Of a stretch of DNA of 64,000 nucleotides, positions 12,260 to 23,151 are shown piece by piece (position 1 is the stretch's first letter; every line of letters begins with the position of its first letter). The stretch lies in assembly GCF_018873765.1 (NCBI RefSeq), contig NC_057925.1, positions 16,503,568-16,567,567 on the forward strand, in the 5' to 3' direction. The DNA comes from Telopea speciosissima. Taxonomy: Eukaryota > Streptophyta > Magnoliopsida > Proteales > Proteaceae. The notes below the pieces were generated by a model, which did no database searches, was not told the origin of the DNA, and was given only the letters and a program-made list of their open reading frames with translations. The position numbers and the translations under genes were made by a program.

Positions 12260-12807
12260 ATATATAAATAACAACGCTTGCAGTGCTCAAGCGCGACTCA
12301 CCCAATTGTCTTTCATTAACATATTTAATACTTTTTTTTTTTGGGCTAAACCACGTTTAATGCATTAGAGTCCCCAAGCAAAACTCCAATTGTCTTCTAC
12401 CAATATATTTATTTAATGCATTTTAATCCCCATGGAAAATTCCAAGTGTCTTCCACAAACCACAATAATTAAAGGGAACACATGTGAAGAACATTGATAA
12501 CGATCCTTGTCTCTTCATTCCTTATCCCCACATCCGATACAACTCCTTCTCTAACAACTACATGTTTTGTTTTTTATTGGTAAGATATGGTCAACAACGA
12601 CGTACATGTGATTGAAGATCACATGTGAAAAACATTGCTCTCGCAAGCCGTCGGATGTGCGCCATCCGGTTGCTTTCCTCCCTAGTGGTGGAAGACAAAA
12701 CTAACTTTCTCTTATTATATATACATACATAGTTGAAGTAATAACTCAAAACATAAAGAGAAACGTTATCGAGTGATCAGAGTATACATTGATTGATCAC
12801 TGAAGTC
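12260..12807 (+). promoter_or_regulatory. Upstream region of SABATH copy A with TATA box
   Basis: A TATATATA run at 12716-12723 lies 85 bp before the start codon at 12808. The roughly 160 bp before the start codon are almost identical to those before copy B (TATA at 25462-25469), so both copies kept the same core promoter and 5' leader. Homology to the copy B flank is good from about 12645 and weaker back to about 12395. No other gene lies here. Confidence 0.65.
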
Positions 12808-14534
12808 ATGGGGGTGAAGGAATTCCTACGCATGAGTAATGGAGAACGAGATACAAGCTATGCTCAGAATTCTTTCAATGTTAGTACAACTTAAACTCTA
12901 ACTCATTTTCTTTTCTTTTTTTTTTTCCCTCTTATGGTGAAGGAAATCTATATCCTATTACTTTTGCTGTAAATATGGTGATTTCAATGTTTTTTCTTTT
13001 TTTTTTTTTGATGATGGTTGGAGCAGAGATCGGTGATATCAACTGCAAAACCTATCCTAGAGAAAGCCATTGAAGATCTCGTGAGCGAGGGCCTTCCCTC
13101 TAATGTCTTAACCATTGCGGACTTGGGTTGCGCCTTCGGTCCTAATACGTTCACAGTGATCACTACGATCAAACGAAAAGTAGAGAAAAGGTGCAACGAA
13201 TTAGGTGTAAAACAGCCAGAGCTTCAAGTTTTCTTAAATGATCTTCCTGGAAATGATTTCAACTCAACGTTCAAGTTCTTTTTTGAAAATTATCAACAAC
13301 TTGAAGGAGAAAGGATCGGCGAAGATGGTAAGAAGTGTTTCATTGCAGGTGCTCCTGGCTCCTTCTATGAGAGAGTATTCCCCTTGAATAGTTTACACCT
13401 TGTCCATTCTTGCTACAGTGCGCACTGGCTCTCTCGGGTAAGTAAATTTAAGTTTCATCACTTCCCAACTATTTCACTTGGCCCCACCAAGCACCAGCAA
13501 ATCAAGGTGTGCATTGAGCATTGTGCACTGGGTACGCCCTAAATAGTTAGTGGATTCCATCTATATTCTCATACGAGAACCTAATGGAACCTTTCTCGCT
13601 AGGTTGGAGGGGTTTCTGTTGAAACCAAGTCGAGATATGTGTTTCTCATTTTTGGCCTGGTGTTCTCTTTAATATATTTCTTCTTTTTTTTTTTTTTTTT
13701 AACTTGCTTTAAGCGTTCAGTCCTTAATTTAGATCACTACATAAATTATTGATATTTTTGAATGAATTAATGGAAATCATTGACAGGTTCCACCAGGGCT
13801 CACAAGTGAAGTAGGTATTCCAATAAACAAGGGGAAAATCTGCATCTCCAATACTAGCCCCCCTCCCGTCAGCAAAGCTTACCTGGAACAATTTCAAGAA
13901 GATTTTACTTCGTTCATCAAGTTGAGATCAAAAGAGTTGATCCCCAATGGTCGTATGGTCTTGATACTTCACGGTAGACAAGGTGGCGACCCCTCCTCAG
14001 CTACCTGTGATTATTGGGAACTATTATCAGAGGCCCTCATAGCTATGGTTTCAGAGGTACATAGGACTACTACTTACATATCTATGGGCTTTAAGAAACT
14101 CCATTAGCTTATTGCTAAAGTTCCTTCCATGCAAGCATATTTTTTTTTTAACTAATTAGGAGTTTTTTTTTTGGCAACAGGGACTAATTGAGGAAGAGAA
14201 GTTAGATTCTTTTAATGTGCCATATTACACGGCATCATGCGAGGAAATTCAAGAAGTAATAGACAAGGAGGGTTCCTTCGACACAAAACAATTGGTAACA
14301 TTTGCTCTAGATATTGGGGACAAGGAAGAGACAAACATGCAGGTTAAGGGAGATAAGGTAGCTAAAAATATCAGATCAGTTTCAGAACCCCTGATTTCTC
14401 ACCACTTTGGACATGAGATTATAGAACCATTGTATGAGAAATTTACTTGTTTGGTAATTGATCACATGATCAAGAAGCTTCCTATTGAACTTGTGAGCAT
14501 TGCCATCACTCTTCAGAGAAAGGGTTGGAAGTAA
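12808..14534 (+). CDS. SABATH carboxyl methyltransferase, copy A (four exons, 369 aa)
   Basis: A member of the SABATH family, which transfers a methyl group from S-adenosylmethionine to a carboxyl (or ring N) of small molecules such as salicylate, benzoate, jasmonate or xanthine; it is presumed cytosolic. Exons are 12808-12879, 13024-13437, 13787-14056 and 14181-14534. All junctions are GT-AG and phase 0, giving 369 codons, the usual family length. The SAM pocket is visible as [11 protein letters not shown] (residues 55-65), [10 protein letters not shown] (95-104) and [12 protein letters not shown] (133-144). The substrate wall is [10 protein letters not shown] (153-162), followed by [10 protein letters not shown]. 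Gln25, Tyr155 and Trp159 match residues that contact salicylate in Clarkia SAMT, but the Met of that enzyme is His158 here, so salicylate specificity is not implied. The start agrees with the family N-terminus (MNxGxxxTSYAxNS-like). An AATAAA signal lies at 14659. The substrate cannot be told from sequence alone. Confidence 0.93.
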
Positions 14535-14658
14535 TTGAGTTTCAATGTAAGAAGTTTGGGTTTAGATTTGTTTTGAGTGTGAAATAATTGGCTCCTGGTT
14601 AAGGTGGTTGTCCTCTCTCCCAGGAAAAAATTTTTGTACGTTTTAATTTTTTCCCATT

Positions 14659-14664
14659 AATAAA
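14659..14664 (+). terminator. Polyadenylation signal of SABATH copy A
   Basis: An AATAAA hexamer lies 125 bp after the stop codon in a TTAATAAAGTTATC context. The same context follows copy B at 27413-27418. It is the best candidate for the 3' end signal. Confidence 0.55.
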
Positions 14665-14765
14665 GTTATCGGTGCAATTGCTCACAATATCGAGTTTCAT
14701 GGTTAAAAACAGGGAAGTTTTAGTTGAAAAAATCTGTCCTTTTAATTCTCTCTCTCTCTCTCTCT

Positions 14766-14920
14766 ACTATCATGTGGGACCGACGGCCTCCCACAGGCAG
14801 AGGTGAAATGACCGCTCTACCCACTGCCCCACCACCCTATCTGGGTGGGGTCCACACCCTGCTGTGTGAGTCCACAGGAGGGCTGCCACACAGGCTGGAG
14901 GCAGCGGAGGATCCAAATTG
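14766..14920. repeat. GC-rich foldback element in a (CT)n tract
   Basis: A GC-rich element with core GGTGAAATGACCGC, CTACCCACTGCCCCACC and CTGGGTGGGGTCC, ending GGAGGATCCAAATTG. CT microsatellite flanks both sides (before 14766 and 14921-14942). The copy downstream of SABATH B is at 27533-27655. The core is shared with the foldback at 47646-47811, whose arms are different. The arms here are imperfect. Confidence 0.65.
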
Positions 14921-14964
14921 CTCTCTCTCTCTCTCTCTCTCTCATACACACACACACTCACTGT

Positions 14965-15119
14965 GGATCTTCTCCAATGGCATTTAACCCGCATTTAACC
15001 ACCAGAGTCGGTTTCCCACCATCCATAGGGTATGGGGAGCACCTCTGGGATGTGCGGACCACACCATCATGGATGGTGGGAGATCGACTTTGATGGTTAA
15101 ATGTCATTGGAGAGGATCT
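14965..15119. repeat. Foldback MITE downstream of SABATH A
   Basis: The arms are GGATCTTCTCCAATGGCATT, ACCACCAGAGTCG and CCCACCATCCAT on the left. The complement on the right is ATGGATGGTGGGAGATCGA, then TGGTTAAATGTCATTGGAGAGGATC. The duplicated partner is at 27683-27832, so the insertion came before the SABATH duplication. Confidence 0.8.
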
Positions 15120-15194
15120 GAATTCACACACACCAAAAATTTGGAAAAAAAGGGGCAGAGTTGAGGATCGCGGCTGTAAAGTTGCATCAACATA

Positions 15195-15555
15195 TATAAT
15201 TGCAGTAATTAAACATTAGGCTCAACAACTCCATAAATGAGATATAGGATGAATTGTAGAAGCAAGATACTTCATTTTTATTTTATTTTAAAATTTTTAA
15301 GTAACATGATTAGAAAAAAGAAAAAGTTATAAATTAATCCAGTGTCAATCAAACAAAGCCTCTTTTTTGCTTTTGGGGGCGAAATGTAAAATGAAATCGG
15401 GGCGATTCATCCATCATAGGCAGTAGCTAGGGGTTGCTCAAACTTCCACTCGAACAAGCCCATCGAAAACCCCCAGCAGGAGAAACTGTGGAAGCAACTC
15501 GAAGATGGTTATGGGAATTGTGCCATAAGGCTTCTCTACTAAACCATTACTGCAA
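15195..15555 (-). pseudogene. NRT1/PTR (NPF) transporter remnant, copy 2
   Basis: Bases about 15448-15545 read on the minus strand as the motif run MTIFELLPQFLLLGVFDGL, seen intact at 28508-28443. The distal flank 15195-15345 matches 27920-28100. Most of the C-terminal exon seen at 28143-28440 is absent here, so this is a small deleted remnant carried along with SABATH copy A. Confidence 0.75.
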
Positions 15556-15756
15556 CTAAAAAAGAGATATGTTTAGTGAATTAATATCCTAACCCAAAAG
15601 GTTCTTTGAGCCTAAGTCGAGTACTCTGTGCCTCTTCACATTGATTATTTAAATTATTGTTTGTCAATAGGAGTGAGGGAGGTTGGAAGAGAGACAGTAC
15701 CGGGGGAGGAAAGATGATATAAGAGCGGGCTGTCCTAATATATAAAGGGGAAATTG
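15556..15756. other. Short spacer
   Basis: No gene or strong repeat is seen. Similarity to the copy B region stops near 15555. Confidence 0.5.
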
Positions 15757-18700
15757 CTTAGATCTACTTAGATAGCAAAAAGATTTACAAAATAGGTAGA
15801 TGAAAATTATGTTTTACAAATACAAATTACTGTGTTAGAAAGAATTACCACCCCATTTGAGTAAAAAATGCTAAACGAACAGCCTAAAATACCCTCAGTG
15901 TCATTATCTCTCCCTTCGTTTTTGTTTCTTTATTTAATTTTCCTAATATTTTAATTTTTATTGACCCACCCCTTCTTCTTCTTCTTCTTCTTCTTCTTCC
16001 TCCTCCGATAAACACCTCCTCAACCACTCCCTCCCCCTCCCCTACAAACCCGCACCACCCCTACTCATCATTTCTTCCCTCTGTCACTCTCCTGCTCACT
16101 CAATTTTCCTCCTTCCCCTGTAAACCTACCCCACCATGATCCCTTGTCCTTAGCCCCAACCCTGCGCAGCTTACTCCATTCTCTCTGCAAATCCCTGTGC
16201 GACTGTAGCACTAAAATCACGTAAACCGGGTTCTGAAAATAATGAAACTCTCAAATTTTGTTTTCTCTTAAGACTTACTTGATGGTGATGGGTGGGAGTA
16301 GCTAGCATTAAAGCGAGATCTATGTAACGATTGATTCTTCATAGGAAAACTCAAACCGTTTCTCAATAGCTTCACCAGTCCGCATCCAATGAAATCATTA
16401 TCCTCGGAAGATCATGACCTCTTTAGCATAAGAGCTCACTAGGGAAAGAAGACAGATGTGAAGGCCGCTCAATGCCATCGGGAATTTTTCGCAATCGACT
16501 CAAATGTTATACCACCAAGGAATATTTGAAGTGAAAACAGATATTTCCATTTCATATTACTGAAATAAGAAAAGTTGCATATCGGAGAAACACCTCCAAG
16601 TTGCTTTGTTCTTCTATTTAAAACCCTAAGCAGTCCCAATTTCATCCTCAGCCAACTGCCACTACCACCATCGCAAGAGGGCCTCGTTCACCATAGCTGC
16701 AGTCTGAACCAACACTTTACTCGGATCCCAGCATCTTCTTCCACTTTTAAATGCTTCCACTTATACGTATTCAACTCCTTTCAGCCATGGCCGGTGGATT
16801 TAGGTTCGAAACTTCCATAGCTCTTTTCTGCTCAAGAGGGGTTACATGAGCTCCATTTCTTGTTTTAGCTCCCTCTCAGATCTGCTTGTTCTCCTTTAGC
16901 TCAGATCTGAGACTCTTCATCGTCTTTTTATTTTTCTATCCGTTTTTCCGTCTCTTCTTTCCTGGTTTTGTTACTATGAGCGCTCTCTGCATCTAGCTCC
17001 TCCGCTGGGTCTAGATCTATGTCTCTACTCTGTTTCAAAACTGAGCTGCTCTGTTTCTGCTGATCCCTAGTCTTGTCGTCCCCTTTGTCTTCTTTTGTGA
17101 TTGTGAGGTGTTAGTTTATCTAAGCTTCTCAAGATTCATGAATGCTTCTCCGCCCCCTCCCAATGGAGGTTCGACCCTGGCTGGAGAGGGTTTTCCTGAT
17201 GGCCTCCCTGAACGGGTGCCTTCAGGTCAGGGTGGTGGAGCACAGGGGTGCTCTTGGTCTTCCCTTTTCCTGTCTCCTTCTACTGCTCTGGAGGGGCTCA
17301 ACCTTCATTTCTCCCAACCTTCTGTTGTTGCAGGGAAACCTGTGATTCACTGCCCCTCCAGCGTGGTTGATGAAGATCTCCATCTGTGGAATAATACTTG
17401 TGTGGGGTTTTTTGTTGGTCGCAGACCGTCTTTCGACTTTGTCAAGGTCTCTCTCCCCAAGCTATGGAGACTCCAAGGTCAGGTTGAGATCAAGCTTATC
17501 GACAATGGCTATTTTGTTTTCCAGTTTAACGAAGAGGCTGATAAACAACCTGTTTTGGAGGGAGGGCCTTGGAGTCTTCTTCGTCGTCCTCTCATCGTTC
17601 GACCTTGGAACCCAGATCTCCCACTGATAGTAATGCGCTCAGCTTGATTGGTAGCGCCATTGGCACTCCTCTATTTTCTGACCGTCTTACTCTCTCCAAA
17701 GAGCGCCTCTCCTTTGCTCGAATTTGTGTCGAGATTCCGGCAACGGCTGAACTTCACAGATCTGTTTCTATTTTCCCTGAGGGTGGTGCTAGTTTTGAGC
17801 AGGAAATCCTCTATGAATGGGTGCCTCCCTGTTGCGCTTCATGTTCTTCTTTTGGTCACTCCACTGCTCAATGTGAGAGGAAAGGGATGGCTCCCCCTCC
17901 TCAACGCAGGACTTCAAAGGTGGGTTACAGTCGTACTCGCCGGCAGTTGAGCTCGGTAAGCCCCATGAGAGCTCATAGGGATGAAGGTATCCTACCATTG
18001 CAGGTTGGGGTGTTGGGCTGGATGGAAGCCACTTCTATTTCTGCTGCTAATGCTGTGCAATCTGAAACAGCTACCAGACCTATGCCTGACGGTGGTTCCA
18101 ACTCTTTTCCCTTTGTTGTTCCCTTGACTGATGGTCAGACTGCAGCTTTGACTACCATCCATTTTGGAGGTTCTTTAGACAAGATCCTCTACAATGATCT
18201 TTCTGCCCCTGGGTGTGTGGTTCTCCAAGGTAACTCCTTTGCTCTTCTAGAAACTATTGACCCTGAACTCGAGGTTGCAATGTGTAATGCTCTTCCTCAC
18301 GACAAGTCTAGAGAGGGTGGATTCTTGACCCTGCCGGATAAGAACTTTGAAACTCCATTGAATGGTCCCAACTTAGTTATTCCCACTAAGACTCCTAAGC
18401 CTAGGAAGAAAAAGACAAAAAACAAAAAAAAAATTGTCTTTCTCCCCTTCTGAGCCGCAACTTCTGGCTTCATCCAATGTAGAGTCGGAGAGTCATATTA
18501 TGAATGGAGATGCCACTTGCCAGATGGAAATTGAAGCAAGCTCTCCACTTGAGTTGGAATTAATTGTTGATTTGGGGGGAGAAACGTCTCCCAGTCTGGT
18601 TTTGGAGGAGTGTGGACGCCAACCTTTACCCACCTCATTGAGCTCGATGGATATTGAGATGGTTGCCGTGTTGGGAGCTCCTACGCAGGCTTTGTTGGCT

Positions 18701-19752
18701 CATCTGCATTCTGAATCCGATAATCTGAATGGGGTCGTGGCGACCACTCCACATAGTGTGGATGATAGTGTTTTTTATGCCAATGGTAGGGGAGTATTTG
18801 GATCTAAATGTGCTTCTAAGAATCAAAGTAGGAGTTGGGTGATTCCTCCCTATAATCCTAATGGAAAGAAGGTCAACTTTATATACAGGTGACTAGTTGT
18901 TTAGGATTGATTATGTCCTTTGTTGCTCTTTGGGCGGTCTCTCTTCAGCTTGATTAGGCTGTAAGTTAGTCCCTTGTTTGCTTGTTTGTTGTGGAGTTTT
19001 CTCTTTGTATTTTTCCTTATTCTTTCCCTTTTTATTTTGGGGAAAATAGTCTCTTTGCTTCGTTAATATATTTTTCATCCACCCAAAAAAAAACTCCTTC
19101 ATTTCTCCTTCCATTTTTTAATTAAAAAAAAATACATTTTAAAAATTGAAATTAATCGATTTTCGTTATTTTTTGTTTCTTCCTTTACAATTCCTTCGCC
19201 ATTGTGGTAGCTTGAACGTAGGTTTCCACCGAATACTAATCGTCTCCAGTCAACTTGAAAGTACGGTTACTCTTTTCCTCTGTATTTTTCCACCTTTTAA
19301 TTAAAAAAAATTTATTTTTTTCAATGAATTTTGAGGGTAAAAATGTTTTGGTTGGGCTTAGCGGGGGGGTGGAGTTGCAGAGAAGAGAAGAGGGGCGGTG
19401 GCAGAGAGGGAGGGGGTGGATGGCGGCAGTGGCAGGGCCCGATTTGCAAGGAGGAGGGTGGGACGGGGTTGCAGGGGGAGGGAGGGTTGAGTGGTTGCAG
19501 ACGTGATCGTTCATCAAATTAAGAGGAAGGAGAAGGCCGGAGAACGGGACGAAGAAAGAAAGGTGGGGATCAATTAAAAATAAAAGCTAAAAAAGAGAAG
19601 GATGATGAGAGTACTTTTGGTTGTACATTTAACTATTTTTACTCATGGGGATTTGGTAAATCTTTGAAAGGTTGTAACTTGTAATTGTAAAACATAATCT
19701 ACATCTACCAATTTTGTAAATCTTTTACATAGATTATACATATCTAGAGCTA
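15757..19752. mobile_element. Large inverted-repeat element (MULE-like?) enclosing a LINE
   Basis: The segment 15757-16180 is the diverged reverse complement of 19345-19752. The most obvious core is AAAAGATTTACAAAAT, GGTAGATG and TTATGTTTTACAA on the left (about 15775-15825), with its complement at about 19680-19735. GAGTAAAAA-type and CCCTCCCC-rich blocks follow in the same order, at an estimated 65-75 percent identity. The roughly 4-kb unit contains a LINE ORF1 region. A target duplication could not be fixed, so two separate insertions of one repeat in opposite directions remain possible. Confidence 0.55.
17108..19093 (+). mobile_element. ORF1-only LINE: DUF4283 domain, CCHC knuckle, poly(A)
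   Basis: From ATG 17138 a protein runs 169 residues with a DUF4283 domain (LHLWNNTCVGFFVGRR at 81-96, EGGPWSLLRRPLIVRPWNP at 141-159). The reading frame then changes near 17620 and continues to 18453. That second frame carries LYEWVPPCC and a CX2CX4HX4C knuckle (CASCSSFGHSTAQC, about 17830-17875). Basic KKKTKNKKK and acidic stretches follow up to 18892. There is no endonuclease or reverse transcriptase. A T-rich 3' UTR leads directly to an A9 tail at 19085-19093. It thus looks like a half-LINE, ORF1 plus tail. The pyrimidine-rich sequence from about 16820 to 17130 is a plausible 5' UTR. Confidence 0.75.
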
Positions 19753-20063
19753 GAATCGACATTGAACGAATCCAATCTTCTCAAGGTCCCCTTTGACACA
19801 CTCTCTCATCGTTATGAACTGTTCCATGCCCCTCAATAAGTGAACCATTCCATGCCCCTCAATATATGGTCAACATGTGTTAGAGGAAAAAATCGGACTC
19901 ATGCATGCTGATCTATTTATGGCCTCAAATGTCACGTATTGGAACAAAAACAGCATGCTATCTCACATAACATGTGAAGATTGAACAGTGCTGGATCTCG
20001 CAGGCCAAGGACTAAATTGGCTCGTAATGTTCACATATATGTCAGGTTAGTGTTTATGGAAAA
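19753..20063. other. Spacer with duplicated fragments
   Basis: No gene is seen. Bases 19880-19975 resemble 25270-25375, just upstream of SABATH copy B (CGGACTCATGC, GGCCTCAAATGTCA, TATTGGAACAAAAA). Bases 20018-20050 resemble 5755-5800 (TTGGCTCGTAATGTTCA). This is a seam of local duplications. Confidence 0.55.
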
Positions 20064-20534
20064 CTTTTTTACTATGAGTACTCTTGCCATTTATGATTAC
20101 CAGCTTTTCCAATAATTAAACATTAGGCTTCAACCACTCCATAAATGAGATATAGGCATAACGGTTGCTACGAACTGTAAAAACAACATCCATTCAATTT
20201 TTTTTTTTGGGGAGGAGGGTGGGGGGGGGGGAAGAGAATTTTAGTAACATGATTAGAAAAAACAAAAAAAGTTACAAATTGATTAGGTGTCAAGGAGAAA
20301 AAGTCTATCCTTCTAACCTACACCTTTTGCTGCAGTTATGCAACATAAGATGGATAGGATCATTCCAATTCCAATTCCAATTCCAATTCCAATTGGTGCA
20401 ACATACTGACGTCTTGTCTCACCTAATATTAACCTTGATGTATTGTAGAAATTGGTGGCCAGCGAACTTGAATAATCGTACCAATATAGAAAGAGTGTAA
20501 AAGGGAATTTTAGGTGTTCACACCAAAGAAAGAG
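20064..20534 (-). pseudogene. NRT1/PTR (NPF) transporter remnant, copy 3
   Basis: Highly similar to 6270-6692, including the 3' flank and the broken C-terminal pieces on the minus strand. A CCAATT hexamer is expanded at about 20367-20394. The junction with LINE RNase H sequence at about 20535 is the same as in copy 1, showing that the two blocks descend from one fused ancestor. Confidence 0.75.
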
Positions 20535-20825
20535 GTTCTAGTCAAACCTGATTCTTTGGCACCGTAGAGCATCATCTAATAAATAATCTTTCACAGGGGA
20601 AGGGAAATCATCATCCCAAACAAAAGATGAATCGTGCTTTGCCGAGTACTTAGCAAGAAAATCTGTCACCGAGTTCACGTCTCTGAAACAGTGAAAAATC
20701 TTCCAATGGATAACTTTCAAATACGAAAGAAGGCTATTCCATAGTTGACGCACAGACCAAGGAATAGACCCAGACTGGACAGCCAACAACACCGCCACTG
20801 AGTCAGACTCAATCCACAACCTATG
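20535..20825 (-). mobile_element. LINE RNase H domain, copy 2
   Basis: The minus strand reads WIESDSVAVLLAVQSGS, then CFRDVNSVTDFLAK and DDFPSPVKDYLLDD over 93 residues. This is the plant LINE-associated RNase H C-terminal part, better preserved than at 6693-6989. It is cut at 20825 by the gypsy LTR at the same site and with the same CTATG flank as copy 1. Confidence 0.85.
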
Positions 20826-21515
20826 TGTGAGTACTGTACTCCTCGGAGGGGGGTTTCCTCGGCCTTATGGCGACAGGATTTGCCTTTGATGGATTATCGC
20901 GTATCGTTTCGATAAATCATTATGGGGATTGAGATCATGCTTTATAAAAAAAAAAAGGAGTCGCTACCTAAGATTAACGCCTAAGACCCAATGGATGTAG
21001 TCCCATCCGGGGTTAGCGGAAAGGGCTCCGTGATTTCATATGATCTGGCTAGAGATTATGGGTAAATGGTCAGGTTACGAGCATGGGAAGGTATTAGCAC
21101 CCCATCTCGCCCAGTTAAACCGATCTTTCTACTAGATGCTAGATTTAAAAAATTCTCCCTTAATATGTCCTATACCAACATGCACGGCTAAATTATGATG
21201 CACTAAACATGACAAAGAAAGGAAAAAAATCATTGACTATGTACACTAAATCGAACTACTTTAATGGTCTACATTATGCCAAAAATAATAAAAAGAAAAA
21301 AGATAAATACCTGTCAAGAAATAAAAGAAATGAATGGAAAATGTATCAAATGCGAAATATGCGATGTCCCACGGCTCAGGTGGAGACGGATGATAGACTT
21401 GCCTCTCTCTTGTCGGACAGAGTAAAGGCTATATGGGTATCTTTACTCAGACTTCAGGTAGAGTAACGGCCACATATGGGATTTTCGTTATCTGTATACA
21501 GACAGAATAACAGTT
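20826..21515 (-). mobile_element. Ty3/gypsy-type LTR, partial (same insertion as 6990)
   Basis: This fossil LTR is the paralogous copy of the LTR at 6990-9072: it abuts the same LINE RNase H codon position and the same CTATG. Only the 3' part of the LTR (in its own orientation) is present, ending near 21515. It is broken. Confidence 0.8.
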
Positions 21516-21870
21516 GTAATCTAGGGTATTTTTGTCTTCAAACTTTTAATTTGGGCAATTTGGTTTTAAAAAAATGGGTGGGTGAGTATTAATGTTTAAA
21601 ACTAGCGGCAGTTAGTTTGATGCACTAATTTACTTACTTTCAATAGATGAGAGGGTGTGTGTGAAAGGCTTTAAAGATAAGGGGGTGTACATGAAAATAT
21701 GCCATAGTTGAGGGGGTGTCCCTATATTTTCCCCTTAATTTAATTATCTTATTGGTCCATCACTGACCCTATCCTTGACACTTTTTATTGCTTGCTTTTT
21801 TGTCCTTCAATTTCTTTCCATGACTGTGAGTCTGTAGTCACATATGGTGACATACTAATATTTTAGTGGT
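21516..21870. other. Spacer, no gene recognised
   Basis: Low-complexity AT-rich sequence with GAGGGGGTGT-type repeats (for example near 21655, 21690 and 21715) that resemble the ends of a degraded MITE. It may include intron sequence of the RCC1-like gene whose exon lies at 23152. Confidence 0.4.
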
Positions 21871-23119
21871 TGTAAGTACCGTGGTCCTCGGGACGAGGGT
21901 TCCTCAGCCTCTTGGCAACAAGGATTGGCTTCGGTGAATAACGGTGTATCGTACTGATATATCATCATGGGGATTAGGATCATGCTTTATAAAGAAATGG
22001 AGTCGCCACCTAGGGTTAGGGCCTAGGACCCAATGGGTGTAGCCCCATCCGGGGTTAACGGAAAGAGCTACGTGATTCCATATGGTCTGGTCAGAAAATC
22101 AGGGTAAGTAGTCAGGTTACGAGGGTGGGAAGGTGTTAGGCACCCACCTCGCCCGGATAAACCGGTCTTTCTACTAGATGCTGATTTTCGAATATTCTTC
22201 CTTAATAATATATCTTATACTAACATGTAAGGCTAAGTTATGATGCACTAATCATGACAAAGAAAGAAAAATCATTTACTATGTACACTAAAACTACTTA
22301 CTTTAATTGTCTACATTATGCCAAAAATAATGAGAGGGAAAGAGACAAATACCTGTCTAGAAATGCAAGAAATAAATGAAAGCGCACCGAGAACGAAATA
22401 TGTGATGTCCCACGGCTCAGGTGGGGACGGACGATCGGCTTGTCTCTCTCTTGTCGGACAGAGTAAGGACTATATGAGATGGATTTTGCTACTCAAACTT
22501 CAGGCAGAGTAACGGCTATATAAGGGATTCTTGTTATCTGTATACAGACAGAATAACGACTGTGAAGGGGGTTTTTTGTTATCCGTACACTGACGGGATA
22601 ATAATACCCAAGAGCAGAATCGCTCTATGCTTGGATGGGTAACCGAAGGATCTACCCACGTCGAAGAACTCCACTCACTCACATACTCATGAGGGAAAGA
22701 CGAAGGAAAAGAGGGTGAAAATGGGGCAAAACAAGTCCTGGAGGGTCTCCTTACTCGAGAAAAGCTTGAGAAATGAGGGAGGGGGACCCTCCTATTTATA
22801 GGGAGGGGGGACCCTTACCCTTGGCCAGATAAGCCCTCCACGGCGTCGTGGGGGATTTTTCCACGGTGCCTTGGGTGACGTCAGCAGGCTGATGTTACAC
22901 CCCTTCATGGCGCCATAGAAATCAAGTACACGTCCCCACCATGTCGTGGGTAGGAACCCTCCTTTAGCGTTTAGTAAAAGGGTTTGATAAGTCATTTTAG
23001 GGATGTTAAGGTGATTTGGTTCAGATGGAGGGACAAAAGTCCTTCTTGAGAGAGATACCGATGTCTGTCCATGTCCTGTTGTCATCATCGCCGGGGGGTG
23101 ACAAAATTCAGTGTCTACA
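21871..23119 (-). mobile_element. Ty3/gypsy-type solo LTR, complete, GTGGT duplication
   Basis: A whole-looking solo LTR of 1249 bp, TG...CA in both readings, flanked by the 5-bp target duplication GTGGT (21866-21870 and 23120-23124). It contains the CTCCTATTTATAGGG promoter box near 22790-22805. It is the same family as 6990, 20826 and 33346. The internal region has been lost, as expected after LTR-LTR recombination. Confidence 0.92.
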
Positions 23120-23151
23120 GTGGTATAAATTTTGATCTGAACCTTGTGCAG

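Noticed and set aside
11467-12368. Cluster of 60-90-codon frames
   Set aside because: They overlap on both strands, lack motifs, and several are created by the foldback at 12092-12259.
13438-13542. Longer exon 2 of SABATH A reading into the intron
   Set aside because: A GTAAGT donor follows WLSR at 13437 and exon 3 resumes with [10 protein letters not shown], the family sequence; the read-through tail has no homology.
19236-19522. Gly/Arg-rich plus-strand and Pro-rich minus-strand frames
   Set aside because: Low-complexity GGAGGG sequence in the right arm of the inverted-repeat unit; no homologous domain.
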